Origin: Bacteroidales bacterium
GTDB lineage: Bacteria > Bacteroidota > Bacteroidia > Bacteroidales > VadinHA17
Direction: 5' to 3'
Length of the DNA stretch: 24,319 nt
NCBI GenBank assembly: GCA_012514255.1
Contig: JAAZAP010000307.1
Coordinates: 1-24,319 of the forward strand
Of this stretch, positions 1 to 6,188 are shown piece after piece. The notes under the pieces are model-generated. The model was not told where the DNA came from and searched no databases. It saw nothing but the letters and a program-made list of their open reading frames with translations. Made by a program: the position numbers and the translations under genes. Every line of letters starts with the position of its first letter. The stretch's first letter is position 1.

Positions 1-1029
1 AAGGAAGCTGACCGTATCCCTGTTATCTGCATAATCCCATAATTCGGGCTGTTGCGTTGTACCAAACGGGAGGTGGCCGTGTCCGGCTATGCACTGCAGC
101 ATCTCTCCCGCTAATCCGTGTGCCTCAGATGGTGCTTCCCCGGAGGAGTAGTACTCATAATGCACAACAGCCATGGGAGGGGTCAGGGAAGGAGACTCCT
201 TCAGTATAACGAATCCGCCGTCAATAAAGCTTTCCCTGTTTACTGTCAACACCGCCTTGTTGTGGTCATAGTTCACGGCGTATTTATAATGTGACCGGAG
301 CGTCTCAAACTTTTCCCAGTGGTGGAGCAGTCCTGCCGTGTCATATCCCTCCGGGAGCCATAGTTTCGAAACATTCCGGCAACCGAGGCCGAAATAGGCA
401 AAGATGTCATCACCAAGGCGGCTCAGTTCTTGCTTTGTCTCGGTACCGTCAAGCACTGCTATGCTGTTACGGTTATGACGGATGATGGATGGTATGTTCC
501 TGAAGTAATACTCAAAATACCTTGATGTGTTGTTGCTGCCTGTGGCTATAACCCTGGTGAATCCATCCAGCCTGTCTGCAGTCAGTTCAATCAGGCGTTC
601 ATACGCGGGGTCAATGGCGATGAGTGTATCCGCCACAGCCCTTATCAGGTGTTCATCTCTGGAGCTCATCCTGGCCTGCAGCCTGTTGCCGGTTATCAGG
701 ACGCAGAGCATGTCATGGAACCCTACCATGGGTATATTGCCGGCCATTACCACACCTATGGTTTCAGGCTCTTTTTTCTCCTGCAGTGACGGATATGCCG
801 AGAGCCAGCGTGTCAATTTTTCGCCAGTCAGGATATTGCCGGCTGCTCCGATGGCCCTCCTGACATTCTCCGGCGTGAACCATGGATTGGAGAGATAAAG
901 GGTCTCTGTCAGAGATGTGAATCGCCCTGCCAGGCCACTGTTGCTTCCAGCTGCACTCTCACGCATTATGGTTCCCAGGGCTGCAAAAGCCTGGATACCT
1001 CTCTCCGGAGACAGTTGTGCCGTTCTCAT
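1..1029 (-). CDS. Acyl-CoA reductase, LuxC family (3' end cut by window edge)
   Basis: I read 343 codons without a stop, running off the left edge in frame. The protein matches the acyl-CoA reductase (LuxC-like, aldehyde dehydrogenase fold) family found across Bacteroidetes. Family members reduce acyl-CoA or acyl-enzyme to aldehyde with NADPH; the physiological substrate of Bacteroidetes members is not established as far as I know. Visible marks are GVVMAGNIPMVGFHD near residues 92-106, typical of the nucleotide-binding part, and FGLGCRNVSK near 214-222, whose Cys217 is the likely acyl-accepting nucleophile. There is no signal peptide, so it is probably cytoplasmic. The start at 1029 is chosen because the helix after it (SPERGIQAFAALG) resembles the usual N terminus. 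It is divergent from the permease gene at 1190. Family assignment is fairly secure; the substrate is unknown. Confidence 0.82.
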   Translation of the reverse strand, partial: MRTAQLSPERGIQAFAALGTIMRESAAGSNSGLAGRFTSLTETLYLSNPWFTPENVRRAIGAAGNILTGEKLTRWLSAYPSLQEKKEPETIGVVMAGNIPMVGFHDMLCVLITGNRLQARMSSRDEHLIRAVADTLIAIDPAYERLIELTADRLDGFTRVIATGSNNTSRYFEYYFRNIPSIIRHNRNSIAVLDGTETKQELSRLGDDIFAYFGLGCRNVSKLWLPEGYDTAGLLHHWEKFETLRSHYKYAVNYDHNKAVLTVNRESFIDGGFVILKESPSLTPPMAVVHYEYYSSGEAPSEAHGLAGEMLQCIAGHGHLPFGTTQQPELWDYADNRDTVSFL

Positions 1030-1189
1030 AGCGGCAAAGGTATATAATGACAGGGAGAATATTTCCAGGTTAGGGTAGCTATTTCTATTGCCGGGGAAAT
1101 AGGTCTGACAGCAACAATTTTTGGGTCACATTACCATTAATTAAGAAAATCCGTATCTTAGTTCCTTATTACAGTCCGCAGGAAGTACC

Positions 1190-2431
1190 GTGAAAGGGTT
1201 AACGTTATTTTGGGAAAATGTCAGGGTTGCATTCAAGGCAATCAGGTCAAACAGGGTAAGAGCAGCGCTGACCATGGCTATTATTGCATTTGGCATTATG
1301 GCCCTGGTTGGTATCCTGACGGCTATTGACGGCCTTAAGAACACCCTCACCGAGCAGTTCACCATGATGGGAGCTAACTCATTCTCCATTACTTCCAGGT
1401 CTATGAGGGTTACCGTGGGCACCCAGCATCACCGGACCAGAAATCACTCTCACATCACTTACCGTGAGGCCATGGAGTTCAAGGAGAAGTTCGCTGAGCC
1501 GGCATGGGTATCGGTATCATTCAATGCTACCGGACTGGCAGAATTCAGGTATGGTAACAAGAAGACAAATCCCAACATTTCCGTGCTGGGCTCAGATGAA
1601 AACTACCTGCCCATCGCCGGCCAGGAATTGGAGTCGGGACGAAACTTCTCCCCTGAAGACCTCCTGGGAAGCCGGCATGTTGTGATTATCGGCCAGGATA
1701 TTGTTCGTTTCCTCTTCCCGGGCATTGACCCACTGGGGCAGGAGATAAGCCTGCCCGGCCTGAAGCTTACCGTAATAGGAGTTATCAAAAGCACCGGCGC
1801 AAGCATGATGGGCGGAGACCAGATGACGATCATCCCGATCACCACCGCAAGGCAATATTTTTCCAGGCCGAATATCACATATAGTATAGGAGTGATGCCC
1901 CAGAAATCGGTGAGTCTTGACATGATGACCAGTGAAGCAGAGGGTATCTTCCGCATTATCCGTAATCTGCACCCGCGTGATGAGTCAGATTTTAACGTCC
2001 AGAAGAGTGACACCATTATTGAAATACTGATGGAAAATATCAGCTATGTGACCCTTGCAGCAACCATCATAGGTCTTATCACCCTTTTTGGTGCAGCGGT
2101 AGGGCTCATGAACATCATGCTGGTATCAGTTACCGAGCGGACAAGGGAGATAGGCGTGCGGAAAGCCCTTGGGGCAAGGAAGTCGGTCATACGGCAGCAG
2201 TTCCTGTATGAATCTGTCATTATAGGACAGATGGGGGGTCTTCTCGGTATACTGGCCGGGATAGTCATGGGCAACCTTGTATCACTGGGCATGGGTTCCA
2301 GGTTCACAGTCCCTTGGATGTGGGTTATAGGGGGAGTGTTGGCCTGCTTTATTGTGGGCATAGCATCGGGCTATTTCCCGGCCGTGAAGGCATCATCAGT
2401 TGATCCCATCGAGGCACTGCGATATGAATGA
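1190..2431 (+). CDS. ABC transporter permease, MacB/FtsX type
   Basis: This 413-residue inner-membrane permease has the MacB-like plan. There is one N-terminal membrane segment (about 24-46), a periplasmic MacB_PCD-type domain (about 47-280), then three membrane segments (about 285-312, 335-360, 372-395). The family signature TERTREIGVRKALGA lies between the last segments, and the C terminus SSVDPIEALRYE is typical. Relatives export peptides or lipoproteins, or act as mechanotransmitters with a separate ATPase. No ATP-binding protein is encoded in the window, so its partner must lie elsewhere. The start is GTG, with AGGAA about 5 nt upstream. A weak TATCTTAG (1154-1161; 7 of 8 matches to TAnnTTTG) sits 28 nt before it, without a well-placed -33 box. 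The cargo cannot be inferred. Confidence 0.88.
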   Translation: MKGLTLFWENVRVAFKAIRSNRVRAALTMAIIAFGIMALVGILTAIDGLKNTLTEQFTMMGANSFSITSRSMRVTVGTQHHRTRNHSHITYREAMEFKEKFAEPAWVSVSFNATGLAEFRYGNKKTNPNISVLGSDENYLPIAGQELESGRNFSPEDLLGSRHVVIIGQDIVRFLFPGIDPLGQEISLPGLKLTVIGVIKSTGASMMGGDQMTIIPITTARQYFSRPNITYSIGVMPQKSVSLDMMTSEAEGIFRIIRNLHPRDESDFNVQKSDTIIEILMENISYVTLAATIIGLITLFGAAVGLMNIMLVSVTERTREIGVRKALGARKSVIRQQFLYESVIIGQMGGLLGILAGIVMGNLVSLGMGSRFTVPWMWVIGGVLACFIVGIASGYFPAVKASSVDPIEALRYE

Positions 2432-2468
2432 TTTATCTCCGGACAGATACGTCTGACTGAAACCATGA

Positions 2469-2474
2469 AGGAGG
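2469..2474 (+). promoter_or_regulatory. Strong Shine-Dalgarno site for the SiaC-family gene
   Basis: AGGAGG lies 7 nt before the ATG at 2482, within the longer purine stretch AAGGAGGAAAG. Most starts in this window lack such a site, as is usual in Bacteroidetes, so it stands out. It also fixes the start: a second in-frame ATG at 2488 would be 13 nt away. Confidence 0.7.
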
Positions 2475-2481
2475 AAAGACA

Positions 2482-2859
2482 ATGAGCATGGATATTCTAC
2501 AGCCAGGATCAAGCAACATTCCACGCATTACCTATGATCAGGATGAGGATGTGCTGAGCATCACCGGCCGCTCAATTGCCGAGAGGCCGGAGATAATCTA
2601 TACCCCCCTCGAGGAGTGGATCAAAGCTCACCTGAACAGGTATACCCAGTTAAGGGTGGTGATATTCCTTGAGTATATCAACAGCGGCTCGTCAAAGGCA
2701 TTGCGTGACGTGCTGAGGATGATCAGCGAATACAGGCCCCCAAGGTACCGGATACGAATCACCTGGCTCTATGAGGAGGATGATGAGGCAATGCACGAAC
2801 TGGGTGAGCATTATCGTGATGCCGCCGGTGTCAACATGGATGTGCAGATGGTTCTGTGA
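2482..2859 (+). CDS. SiaC-family regulatory phosphoprotein (formerly DUF1987)
   Basis: The 125-residue protein matches the SiaC/DUF1987 family. In Pseudomonas, SiaC is phosphorylated by the kinase SiaB and dephosphorylated by the PP2C phosphatase SiaA, and it controls a diguanylate cyclase and biofilm formation. The family core is visible as LRVVIFLEYINSGSSKALRD (57-76), where relatives usually have an F-N-T-S-S-x-K-type sequence. By my alignment Ser68 takes the place of the phosphorylated threonine, so it stays phosphorylatable. The acidic C-terminal part (WLYEEDDEAMHELGE) is also typical. No SiaA, SiaB or GGDEF partner is in the window. It lies 50 bp after the permease on the same strand and may share its transcript. 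Family fairly sure; role here is inferred. Confidence 0.75.
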   Translation: MSMDILQPGSSNIPRITYDQDEDVLSITGRSIAERPEIIYTPLEEWIKAHLNRYTQLRVVIFLEYINSGSSKALRDVLRMISEYRPPRYRIRITWLYEEDDEAMHELGEHYRDAAGVNMDVQMVL

Positions 2860-2906
2860 TGCGGCCGGGTGGTGTGCCACCGGATATCAATCATGTATAT
2901 ATATGC

Positions 2907-2935
2907 GTAGCGGGAGGTTTCAAACCTCCCGCTAC
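2907..2935. repeat. Perfect 14-bp palindrome between convergent genes
   Basis: A 14-bp arm (2907-2920, GTAGCGGGAGGTTT) is followed by one base and its exact complement (2922-2935). It sits in the 119-bp gap between the SiaC-family stop (2859) and the gap stop (2979), flanked by TA-rich runs. It would fold into a very stable hairpin in RNA from either strand. No U-run follows on either side, so it is not a classic intrinsic terminator, though it could end or protect both transcripts. It could also be a copy of an interspersed palindromic element. Confidence 0.7.
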
Positions 2936-2978
2936 ATCTATATATTACAATTCCTGCAGAGATGCAGAACGGTTATCA

Positions 2979-3989
2979 TCAGAGAAGTTTCCCCATCATC
3001 TCAATAAGGTCGACACACCTTGCTGAATAACCCCATTCATTGTCATACCATGCCAGGACCTTGACCATTGTGCCGTTGACCATAGTGCTCTGTGCATCGA
3101 AGATTGAAGATGCAGGATTATGGATCACATCAACAGACACGATCTCGTCTTCAGTATATTCAAGGATACCTTTCATCGGACCTTCAGATGCCTTCTTGAT
3201 TGCTGCATTGATCTCCTCCTTCGTGGCTGCCTTCTTCAGTACCGCAACCAGGTCAACAAGTGAGCCCGTGGGGGTAGGGACCCTGACAGAAATACCGTCA
3301 AGTTTACCTTTCAGTTCAGGAATTACTTTGCCGACGGATTTTGCAGCACCGGTAGTGGTGGGTATCTGGGAGAGAGCAGCCGATCTGGCCCTGCGCAGGT
3401 CACTGTGCGGAAGATCGAGTATACGCTGGTCATTGGTATATGAGTGTATGGTAGTCATAAAGCCTATCTCTATACCGAAGTTGTCATTCAGCACCTTTGC
3501 CACAGGGGCAAGACAGTTGGTTGTGCATGATGCATTTGAGACACATGCATGCTCGGGCTTGAGCTCATCGTCATTAACGCCGACAACAATCATCGCATCA
3601 ATGGCATCCTTTGAGGGTACGCTAAGAATGACCTTTTTGGCTCCGTTTTTCAAGTGATCGCCGTATCCTCCCCTGGGACTCTCCTTTGACCTGAAGACGC
3701 CCGTTGACTCTATCACTATATCAGGTGTCGACTCCCATGGAATTGCTGCAGGGTTTTTTTCTGCCGTCACCTTTATCTTGTCACCATTCACAATTATATT
3801 CTGCTCATCATAGGTGACTCCCGGGTACTGACCCTGGGTGGAGTCATACTTGAGCAGATGTGCAAGTGTCTTTGTGTCTGTAAGGTCATTGATTCCTACT
3901 ATTTCAATATTGGGCCTTTCAAATGCCAGTTTGAAAACATTGCGGCCTATCCTGCCGAAACCGTTGATTGCTACTTTAATCTTTGCCAT
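2979..3989 (-). CDS. gap: Glyceraldehyde-3-phosphate dehydrogenase, type I
   Basis: This glycolytic enzyme oxidises and phosphorylates glyceraldehyde 3-phosphate to 1,3-bisphosphoglycerate with NAD+ in the cytoplasm. From the chosen start the protein has 336 residues, the normal family length. The N-terminal Rossmann motif is INGFGRIGR (8-16). Asp35 in GINDLTD favours NAD+. The catalytic site [12 protein letters not shown] contains Cys155, with His182 in [10 protein letters not shown]. The C-terminal WYDNEWGYS is intact. An in-frame ATG at 4016 exists, but it lies only about 9 nt from the -7 box, and [12 protein letters not shown] is the canonical beginning, so 3989 is used. It is monocistronic, with its own promoter, and converges on the SiaC-family gene. 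Confidence 0.97.
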   Translation of the reverse strand: MAKIKVAINGFGRIGRNVFKLAFERPNIEIVGINDLTDTKTLAHLLKYDSTQGQYPGVTYDEQNIIVNGDKIKVTAEKNPAAIPWESTPDIVIESTGVFRSKESPRGGYGDHLKNGAKKVILSVPSKDAIDAMIVVGVNDDELKPEHACVSNASCTTNCLAPVAKVLNDNFGIEIGFMTTIHSYTNDQRILDLPHSDLRRARSAALSQIPTTTGAAKSVGKVIPELKGKLDGISVRVPTPTGSLVDLVAVLKKAATKEEINAAIKKASEGPMKGILEYTEDEIVSVDVIHNPASSIFDAQSTMVNGTMVKVLAWYDNEWGYSARCVDLIEMMGKLL

Positions 3990-4024
3990 TGTAATTAAGT
4001 TAATATGGTTACTCAAATGAGTGA

Positions 4025-4055
4025 CAAAAATATAAAATAAAAAGGAGAGGCCAAA
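4025..4055 (-). promoter_or_regulatory. Promoter of gap (Bacteroidetes -33/-7 type)
   Basis: On the minus strand TTTG (4055-4052) is followed after 19 nt by TATTTTTG (4032-4025), a full match to the Bacteroidetes consensus TTTG...TAnnTTTG. The start codon at 3989 is 35 nt past the -7 box. A transcript start a few bases past that box would leave the alternative ATG at 4016 almost no leader, which supports 3989. Confidence 0.75.
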
Positions 4056-4067
4056 TATGAGTGATTA

Positions 4068-4865
4068 TTATTCTACAGGTCTCCTCCGGATAAGGTCGAG
4101 GATGTTAGACTGGCTAAGCGGATCAAGTATCATTCCGATGCGGTAACTCACAAATATTGAGGGATAAAATTGTTTGTTATCCTCGCTGGCCATGATGGGA
4201 ATTTTCTTTGTGAAGGCATGAAGTGACGCGCCTACCTCCAGGGCGTGAGTAATCCTGTCATTCCTGCTGTACTCAAAGTTGAAGCCGCCACGTCCGTAGA
4301 GGCCGGGGTAGAGCTTTATTTCGTCAAAACCCTTGAAGAAGGAGGCCTTGCTGAGGATCTGAAGTGGCTCGTGAATGCTGTTGTTGTCAAACTTCTGTTC
4401 CTCAATGGTGTAGTAATCATTGTTTAACCAAACAATGATCTTGTAGTAGATAGGCTTGGCGAAAAGAAGCGTTGCGCCGCCGCCGGCGAACCAGTTTATA
4501 GATACACCGCCAAGATCATGCTTGCCGAAGATCTCCTGCTGATAACCGGCCCCTCCGCCGATTGTCCATGTGGAGTTAAGCTTCCCGAAAACGAAGGAGC
4601 CTGCGTTCTGGAAATAGTAGTTTGAAAGCTTTATCTCCTTGGGATGCTTGAAGCCTTCAACACTTCCTTCAATAAACCAGCGGTGGCTGGGCTTGATCTG
4701 CCTGAGATCACGATAAATGGCAGACCAGCCGTCAGAATTGAGCGCAGCGCCAATGGAACGTTCATTGCGCCAGAACATCCTGTCCTCAGGATCAATATCT
4801 CCCTGTGCGGCCAGTGATCCGCAGAAAAAAACAAACAGTAAGACGTGCCAAAATCTCTTAATCAT
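4068..4865 (-). CDS. Exported protein, probable outer-membrane beta-barrel
   Basis: I cannot name this 265-residue protein. It begins with a clear signal peptide (MIKRFWHVLLFVFFCGSLAA, cleavage expected before QGD). The rest shows alternating hydrophobic/polar stretches rich in Gly, Tyr, Trp and Phe, such as TWTIGGGAGYQQ, INWFAGGGATLLF and LYPGLYGRGGFNFEYS. That pattern is typical of small outer-membrane beta-barrels, although the protein ends in RRRPVE rather than an aromatic residue. It follows the 41-residue lipoprotein gene by 41 bp on the same strand, so the two are probably cotranscribed. Function unknown; the barrel prediction is inference from composition. Confidence 0.75.
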   Translation of the reverse strand: MIKRFWHVLLFVFFCGSLAAQGDIDPEDRMFWRNERSIGAALNSDGWSAIYRDLRQIKPSHRWFIEGSVEGFKHPKEIKLSNYYFQNAGSFVFGKLNSTWTIGGGAGYQQEIFGKHDLGGVSINWFAGGGATLLFAKPIYYKIIVWLNNDYYTIEEQKFDNNSIHEPLQILSKASFFKGFDEIKLYPGLYGRGGFNFEYSRNDRITHALEVGASLHAFTKKIPIMASEDNKQFYPSIFVSYRIGMILDPLSQSNILDLIRRRPVE

Positions 4866-4906
4866 TTCTACAAGATGTTAAGACTGGCAGCGGGGAGAAG
4901 CGATGA

Positions 4907-5032
4907 TCAGCCTGCCTGTTCCGTTGATACGCTATCAACACTGCTGTATGCCGGACATACTTCACGATTACATGAACTGAGCGCCAGCGCAGCAATGAAA
5001 GCCAGGACAGCGATGAGACCAACTTTTTTCAT
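4907..5032 (-). CDS. Small lipoprotein, 41 residues
   Basis: This short gene encodes MKKVGLIAVLAFIAALALSS followed by Cys21. The sequence has a positively charged start, a hydrophobic core and the lipobox LSSC, a textbook type II signal peptide. The mature part would be only 21 residues, starting CNREVCPAYSS with a second cysteine at residue 26. A TAATTTTG -7 box lies 23 nt before the ATG, the same spacing as at another gene here (19875). It is followed by the probable outer-membrane protein at 4865 and is likely the first gene of that operon. It may be a small envelope accessory of that protein. Function unknown; the reading frame is well supported by signal, promoter and position. Confidence 0.65.
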   Translation of the reverse strand: MKKVGLIAVLAFIAALALSSCNREVCPAYSSVDSVSTEQAG

Positions 5033-5055
5033 AATACCTGCCTTTAAGTCTGAGA

Positions 5056-5063
5056 CAAAATTA
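5056..5063 (-). promoter_or_regulatory. -7 promoter box for the small lipoprotein operon
   Basis: The minus strand reads TAATTTTG (5063-5056), a full match to the Bacteroidetes -7 consensus TAnnTTTG, 23 nt before the lipoprotein ATG. A convincing -33 TTTG at 19-22 nt spacing is not present; the nearest candidate is GTTG at 15 nt. Confidence 0.5.
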
Positions 5064-5145
5064 ATTATATTTTTAAAACAACATTTGTGCCATATTATTA
5101 TTCAGCTTTTCACCTTTTTAAACCAACAGCCTGGATAATTGTTAA

Positions 5146-6099
5146 ATGATAAAGATGAATACAATGAGATCCCGGGTAATTTTAACACTAATATTTACGA
5201 TAGTACTGCTTTCAATGGAACAGAATATGAAATCACAGGAGAGACCTCAATTCAACGACCTTACAGCCGAAGAATCCAAGGTAATCATAAATAAGGCAAC
5301 AGAATATCCCTTTACCGGACTCTATGAAAAGTCTGACGCTAAAGGGACCTATCTCTGCAAACAGTGCGGCAGTGCTCTTTATCATTCAGAGGCCAAGTTT
5401 GATGCCTCCTGCGGCTGGCCAAGCTTCGATGATGAGATTGATGGTGCAGTGAAACGGATCAGGGATGCTGATGGCATGCGTACGGAGATCGTCTGTGCCT
5501 CATGCGGAGGACATCTGGGCCATGTATTTACCGGTGAGGGATTCACACCGAGAAATACTCGCCACTGCGTTAACTCTATCTCACTCGATTTCGTGCCGGA
5601 GGTGCTGCCTGCCGGTACTTACGGCACTGCCCTTTTCGCCGGTGGATGTTTCTGGGGAGTGGAATACTTCCTGCAGAAGGAACCGGGAGTGTTGGCAGTG
5701 GTTTCTGGTTATACGGGCGGACACATAAAAAATCCTTCATACAGGGAGGTATGCACGGGCAGGACCGGACACGCTGAGACTGTCAGGGTTACATATGATA
5801 CGGGAAAAACATCGTACGAAAAATTGCTGAAACTCTTTCTTGAAATACATGATCCCACACAGGTTGACAGGCAGGGACCGGACATAGGCGACCAGTACCG
5901 CTCGGAGATCTTTTACAAGAATGATGATCAGCGCAAAATCGCTGAAAAATATCTCTCGTTGCTGCGCGACAGGGGAATGAAGGTTGCCACGCAGGTTACC
6001 AAAGCGTCAGAGTTCTACCCTGCGGAAGAGTATCACCAGGATTACTATTTCCGCAACGGGAAAGTTCCATACTGCCATGCATATACAAAAAGGTTTTAG
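5146..6099 (+). CDS. msrBA: Exported bifunctional methionine sulfoxide reductase, MsrB-MsrA fusion
   Basis: The 317-residue protein repairs oxidised methionine in proteins: MsrB reduces the R-sulfoxide and MsrA the S-sulfoxide. An N-terminal hydrophobic segment (residues 10-23, VILTLIFTIVLLSM) suggests export to the periplasm. MsrB follows, with zinc ligands C71/C74 (CKQC) and C117/C120 (CASC), resolving Cys89 in CGWPSF and catalytic Cys141 in RHCVNS. MsrA begins near 160, with catalytic Cys168 in AGGCFWGVE, and ends with HQDYYF and PYCHAYTKRF. Domain order is B then A. All key residues are present. Other in-frame ATGs exist at codons 4 and 7; the first is kept for want of evidence against it. 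It is divergent from the small lipoprotein operon and convergent with the propeller gene at 6184. Confidence 0.95.
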   Translation: MIKMNTMRSRVILTLIFTIVLLSMEQNMKSQERPQFNDLTAEESKVIINKATEYPFTGLYEKSDAKGTYLCKQCGSALYHSEAKFDASCGWPSFDDEIDGAVKRIRDADGMRTEIVCASCGGHLGHVFTGEGFTPRNTRHCVNSISLDFVPEVLPAGTYGTALFAGGCFWGVEYFLQKEPGVLAVVSGYTGGHIKNPSYREVCTGRTGHAETVRVTYDTGKTSYEKLLKLFLEIHDPTQVDRQGPDIGDQYRSEIFYKNDDQRKIAEKYLSLLRDRGMKVATQVTKASEFYPAEEYHQDYYFRNGKVPYCHAYTKRF

Positions 6100-6158
6100 G
6101 CATGGCAACAGCCCGAAGTTCTTGCGGCCTTGCGGTCAGAATTAAATAAAACTCACTA

Positions 6159-6188
6159 AATCGAAAATCGCCAATCGCCAATCCTAAA
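6159..6188. repeat. Heptamer array, CGATT+NN family (3 units), at the stop of the propeller gene
   Basis: Plus-strand units are AATCGAA (6159-6165), AATCGCC (6166-6172) and AATCGCC (6173-6179), followed by an altered unit that contains the complement of the propeller gene's TAG stop (6184-6186). Read with that gene, the array starts immediately after its stop codon. The gap is between convergent genes. Only the two bases after the constant pentamer vary. Confidence 0.75.

Noticed and set aside
1035..1042. Perfect -7 box (TACCTTTG on the minus strand) for the acyl-CoA reductase gene
   Set aside because: It lies only 5 nt before the chosen ATG and has no -33 box at the normal distance. It is probably a chance match unless the real start is the later ATG at 966.
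3040..3657. 205-residue plus-strand frame opposite gap
   Set aside because: It lies wholly antisense to the well-conserved GAPDH gene and its translation has no recognisable motif; it is a shadow frame.
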